Below, piece after piece: positions 6,362 through 8,666 of a DNA stretch of 8,666 bases. The notes under the pieces were generated by a model that saw nothing but the letters and a program-made list of their open reading frames with translations, made no database searches and had not been told where the DNA came from. Each line of letters begins with the position of its first letter. The stretch's first letter is position 1. This DNA is from Myxococcales bacterium. GTDB taxonomy: Bacteria > Myxococcota_A > Polyangia > Fen-1088. A program made the position numbers and the translations under genes. The DNA is taken from contig PMZX01000502.1 of assembly GCA_003170035.1 (NCBI GenBank), positions 1 to 8,666 on the forward strand, given 5' to 3'.

Positions 6362-7699
6362 ATGCCAGCGTCCCACCATTCGCTGAAAACCGGCGCCGCT
6401 GCTCTTGTCGCCATCACGCTCGCTAGCCCTGCTGTGAGCCTGGCGGGCGATGACGCCGAGTCTTCTTCGCTTCCGGCCCATCTGGGAATGGCGGAGGCCT
6501 TGCGGCTTTTCCGCGAACGGGGCTTTGACCTCATCGTGGCGGACGCCATGGTGGACAGCACCCGCGGCGATGCGCAGATAGCTGGCGCCATTCCAAATCC
6601 CGCCATTTCCGGCGGCGTGGGTCGCTCGTTCGGTTTCAACAGCGCCCAGTGTCCCGGCTGCTCGGCCCTGGCCTGGAGCGCAGGGGTGTCCGACCAATCC
6701 GCTCTCTTCGACACGTTGTCGGGGAAGCGCGGCCTGCGTTCGCGCACGGCAGAGCTCGCCCTGTCGGTGGCGCGGCAGAACCGCGCCGATACCCAGCGCA
6801 CCCTGGAATCCATGCTCCGCCAGCAGTATCTGGAGGCCGTATACGACCGTGACGCCCTCGACCTAGCGCACGAGTCGCAAGGCCGTCTCGGCCATGTCCT
6901 GGAACTCAACCAAGCTCGCTACCAACATGGCGCCATCTCGCAAGTCGATGCCCTCAAGGTCGAAACCGAGAAACTGGAAGCCGACCAGGAGGTGGAACGC
7001 GCGGAACTGGCCCTGGCCCAGGCCAAGTATCAGCTCGCCTTCCTGCTGGGCGTGCGCGGGCACGTGCCTGATTTCGAGGTCGACATCGATCTTCCGCGCT
7101 ATCGCGTACCCAACGAGCTGGGCAATGCCACGGTTGACTCTTTGCTGGAGCGGGCTCGCAAACAGCGTCCCGACTTGGCAGCCGCCCACCTGGAGCACGA
7201 CCGGGCGGGCGCGGCTCTCCGCTCGGCGGGACGCTTGCGCTTTCCGGACTTGGCGCTCTCGCTTGGCCTAAGCGGCCAAGGAGCTGGCAGCGACGTCAGC
7301 TCGCCGCCCACGATCTCGCTGGGGCTCACCCTCACCCCGCCGCTGTTCTACCGTTTCCAAGGGGAAGTGCAGAAGGCCCAGGCCGATCTGCGGGTGCAGG
7401 ACACCCTTTTGGCCAAGACCGAGGCGCAGATCGTGAACGACGTGACCGTCGCGCTAGCCCAGTTCCAGTCGACCCGGCGCCGGGTGGAACGGGCCGAGCA
7501 CGGCCTGCTCGATCGGGCGCGGCGCACGCGCGACCTCGTGCAGATCCAGTACGAAAAGGGTGCCGCGTCCCTGCTCGAATACCTGGATGCACAACGTATG
7601 CTGATAGACACCACCCAAGGCTACCTGCGCGATCTCGCCGACTACTGGCTGGCGGTCGTGCTCATCGGGGAAGCCGTGGGATTGGAGTTGGGGCCATGA
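6362..7699 (+). CDS. TolC/CzcC-family outer-membrane efflux protein
   Basis: This is the outer-membrane channel subunit of a tripartite efflux pump. It forms a trimeric beta-barrel with a periplasmic alpha-helical tunnel that docks to the adaptor encoded next. From the ATG at 6362 the protein has 445 residues. A GTG two codons earlier (6356) is also possible, and an in-frame stop at 6311 rules out a longer form. No clear Shine-Dalgarno precedes either start. Residues 1-29 are a signal peptide, probably cut after SLA (27-29). There is no lipidation cysteine, unlike many OprM-type relatives. The two OEP repeats are visible: RYQHGAISQVDALKVETEKL (186-205) and QYEKGAASLLEYLDAQRMLI (396-415), each with the Y-x-x-G...D/E...L pattern, set in long helical heptad-rich stretches. 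PPLFYRFQGEVQKAQADL (326-343) matches the CzcC-like turn. An unusual CPGC occurs at 97-100. Its stop overlaps the adaptor start (ATGA, 7696-7699), which indicates an operon with translational coupling. Confidence 0.92.
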   Translation: MPASHHSLKTGAAALVAITLASPAVSLAGDDAESSSLPAHLGMAEALRLFRERGFDLIVADAMVDSTRGDAQIAGAIPNPAISGGVGRSFGFNSAQCPGCSALAWSAGVSDQSALFDTLSGKRGLRSRTAELALSVARQNRADTQRTLESMLRQQYLEAVYDRDALDLAHESQGRLGHVLELNQARYQHGAISQVDALKVETEKLEADQEVERAELALAQAKYQLAFLLGVRGHVPDFEVDIDLPRYRVPNELGNATVDSLLERARKQRPDLAAAHLEHDRAGAALRSAGRLRFPDLALSLGLSGQGAGSDVSSPPTISLGLTLTPPLFYRFQGEVQKAQADLRVQDTLLAKTEAQIVNDVTVALAQFQSTRRRVERAEHGLLDRARRTRDLVQIQYEKGAASLLEYLDAQRMLIDTTQGYLRDLADYWLAVVLIGEAVGLELGP

Positions 7700-8666
7700 A
7701 CCACATCATTCCCGTCGCCTCTCTTTGCTTGGTCGTGGCCGTCGGGCCTGGCTGTCACCGGCGCGCCGTTGCCAAGCCGTCAGCGGTTCCGCCAAACACC
7801 GAGGTCTGGCTGGCGCCGGAACAGGCGGCCGCAGCCAAGCTGGTGGTCGAACCGCTGGAACCCCAGCCGGTAGGCGGCGTGGTGGTGGCGAGCGGCCGTG
7901 TGACCTTCGACGATCTGCACGTGGCGCACGTGCTGTCGCCGGTGACCGGCCGGGTGGTCAAGATCGAGGCCCAGCCCGGCCAGCGCGTGAAGAAGGGTGA
8001 CACCCTGGCGCAGATCGAGTCTCCTGACGTGGCGACAGCGTTCTCCGACCTGGCCAAGGCGCAGGCCGACTTTGGCGCGGCCGAGAAGGATGCGAACCGC
8101 CAGAAGGAGCTATTCGACCTCCACGCCGGATCCCAGCGAGATTTTGAAAGCGCGCAATCCAACTTCAGCAAGGCCAGGGCCGAGCTGGATCGCGCGAGGA
8201 AGAAGACCCGCATCCTGCGCGGCAGCTCCTCCGATCGATCGGACCAAATGTACACCCTGCGCACTCCCATCGACGGCGAGGTCATCGCGCGCAACGTAAA
8301 CCCCGGCGCCGAGGTGCAAGGTCAGTACACCGGAGGCACCGTGCTCGAACTCTTCACCATCGGTGAGTTGGACAGCGTGTGGGTGCTGGGGGACGTTTTC
8401 GAGATGGATCTCGGGCGGGTCAAGGCAGGCACCGCATGTTTGGCCGCTGTCGTGTCCTATCCCGGCCGGGTGTTCCGGGGTCGGGCCGATTGGGTTTCGG
8501 ATACGCTCGATCCCGCGACCCACACCTCGAAGGTCCGCTGCAAGATCGCCAATTCCGACCGCGCCCTGAAGCCCGAAATGTATGCCACCGTGACCCTGCC
8601 GGTGGATCGCCAAGTCGCGCTCGCCATCCCGCGCAGCGCGCTTCTGCGCCTCGGCGATCAGACGGT
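7696..8666 (+). CDS. Periplasmic adaptor (membrane fusion protein) of RND-type efflux pump, CzcB/CusB-like (3' partial)
   Basis: The frame runs from the ATG at 7696, which overlaps the TolC-family stop as ATGA, to the window edge with no stop; 323 residues are visible. The protein bridges the inner-membrane pump and the outer-membrane channel. The N-terminus (hydrophobic residues 4-19, then C20) looks like a lipoprotein signal with an imperfect lipobox (GPGC), so anchoring to the inner membrane is likely. The barrel-sandwich (lipoyl) half-motif VLSPVTGRVVKIEAQPGQRV (79-98) is followed by KKGDTLAQIESPD. A short alpha-hairpin runs about 111-176 (GSQRDFESAQ at its turn). The second half-motif YTLRTPIDGEVIARNVNPGA spans 186-205, and the beta-barrel domain starts near VWVLGDVFEMDL (228-239). 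These features fit the heavy-metal (CzcB/CusB/CnrB) branch. The N-terminal methionines used by CusB to bind copper are not present, so the substrate is open. The pump gene (CzcA/CusA-like) should follow beyond the window. Confidence 0.92.
   Translation, partial: MNHIIPVASLCLVVAVGPGCHRRAVAKPSAVPPNTEVWLAPEQAAAAKLVVEPLEPQPVGGVVVASGRVTFDDLHVAHVLSPVTGRVVKIEAQPGQRVKKGDTLAQIESPDVATAFSDLAKAQADFGAAEKDANRQKELFDLHAGSQRDFESAQSNFSKARAELDRARKKTRILRGSSSDRSDQMYTLRTPIDGEVIARNVNPGAEVQGQYTGGTVLELFTIGELDSVWVLGDVFEMDLGRVKAGTACLAAVVSYPGRVFRGRADWVSDTLDPATHTSKVRCKIANSDRALKPEMYATVTLPVDRQVALAIPRSALLRLGDQT

Overview
The window is GC-rich, densely coded bacterial chromosomal DNA. The first gene has an Asp/Pro/Ala-rich linker ahead of a beta-sandwich-type domain, which is typical of surface lipoproteins of Myxococcota and related former Deltaproteobacteria. 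Together with the base composition and the mix of amino-acid genes, this suggests such an organism. That placement is inference; no rRNA or other marker gene is present.

Layout. (1) 3-887 (+) is the 3' part of a secreted or surface protein with a low-complexity linker. (2) A strong bidirectional terminator (907-944) separates it from the convergent aspartokinase gene, 960-2396 (-). (3) A 77-bp divergent intergenic region leads into a threonine synthase of the plant-like type, 2474-3808 (+). (4) A small cysteine-rich exported protein (3950-4453, +) of unknown function lies between two inverted copies of an unusual composite repeat (3809-3888 and 4527-4608). (5) (R)-citramalate synthase, cimA, is at 4636-6192 (+). 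(6) An efflux operon begins with a TolC/CzcC-type outer-membrane protein (6362-7699, +), whose stop overlaps the start of a CzcB/CusB-type periplasmic adaptor (7696 to the window end, +). The inner-membrane RND pump is expected just beyond the window.

Metabolic logic. Aspartokinase and threonine synthase are the first and last steps of threonine synthesis. Threonine normally feeds isoleucine through 2-oxobutanoate, and CimA opens the threonine-independent route to the same intermediate. The region therefore looks like a small threonine/isoleucine supply neighbourhood, with an unrelated metal- or drug-efflux operon next to it.

The most unusual signal is non-coding. Two copies of an approximately 80-nt element flank the small cysteine-rich gene in opposite orientation. 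Each copy has a 6-bp stem/5-nt loop hairpin, then a 27-29-nt spacer with CTTG and GCGG at the same offsets, then the head AATGTYC, then exactly six hexamers of the form GNNNAC. Two hairpin base pairs differ between the copies with compensatory changes. This looks like a dispersed structured repeat family and is the item most worth following up. No tRNA, rRNA, CRISPR array, insertion sequence or integrase was seen, and no gene-free stretch exceeds 300 bases.
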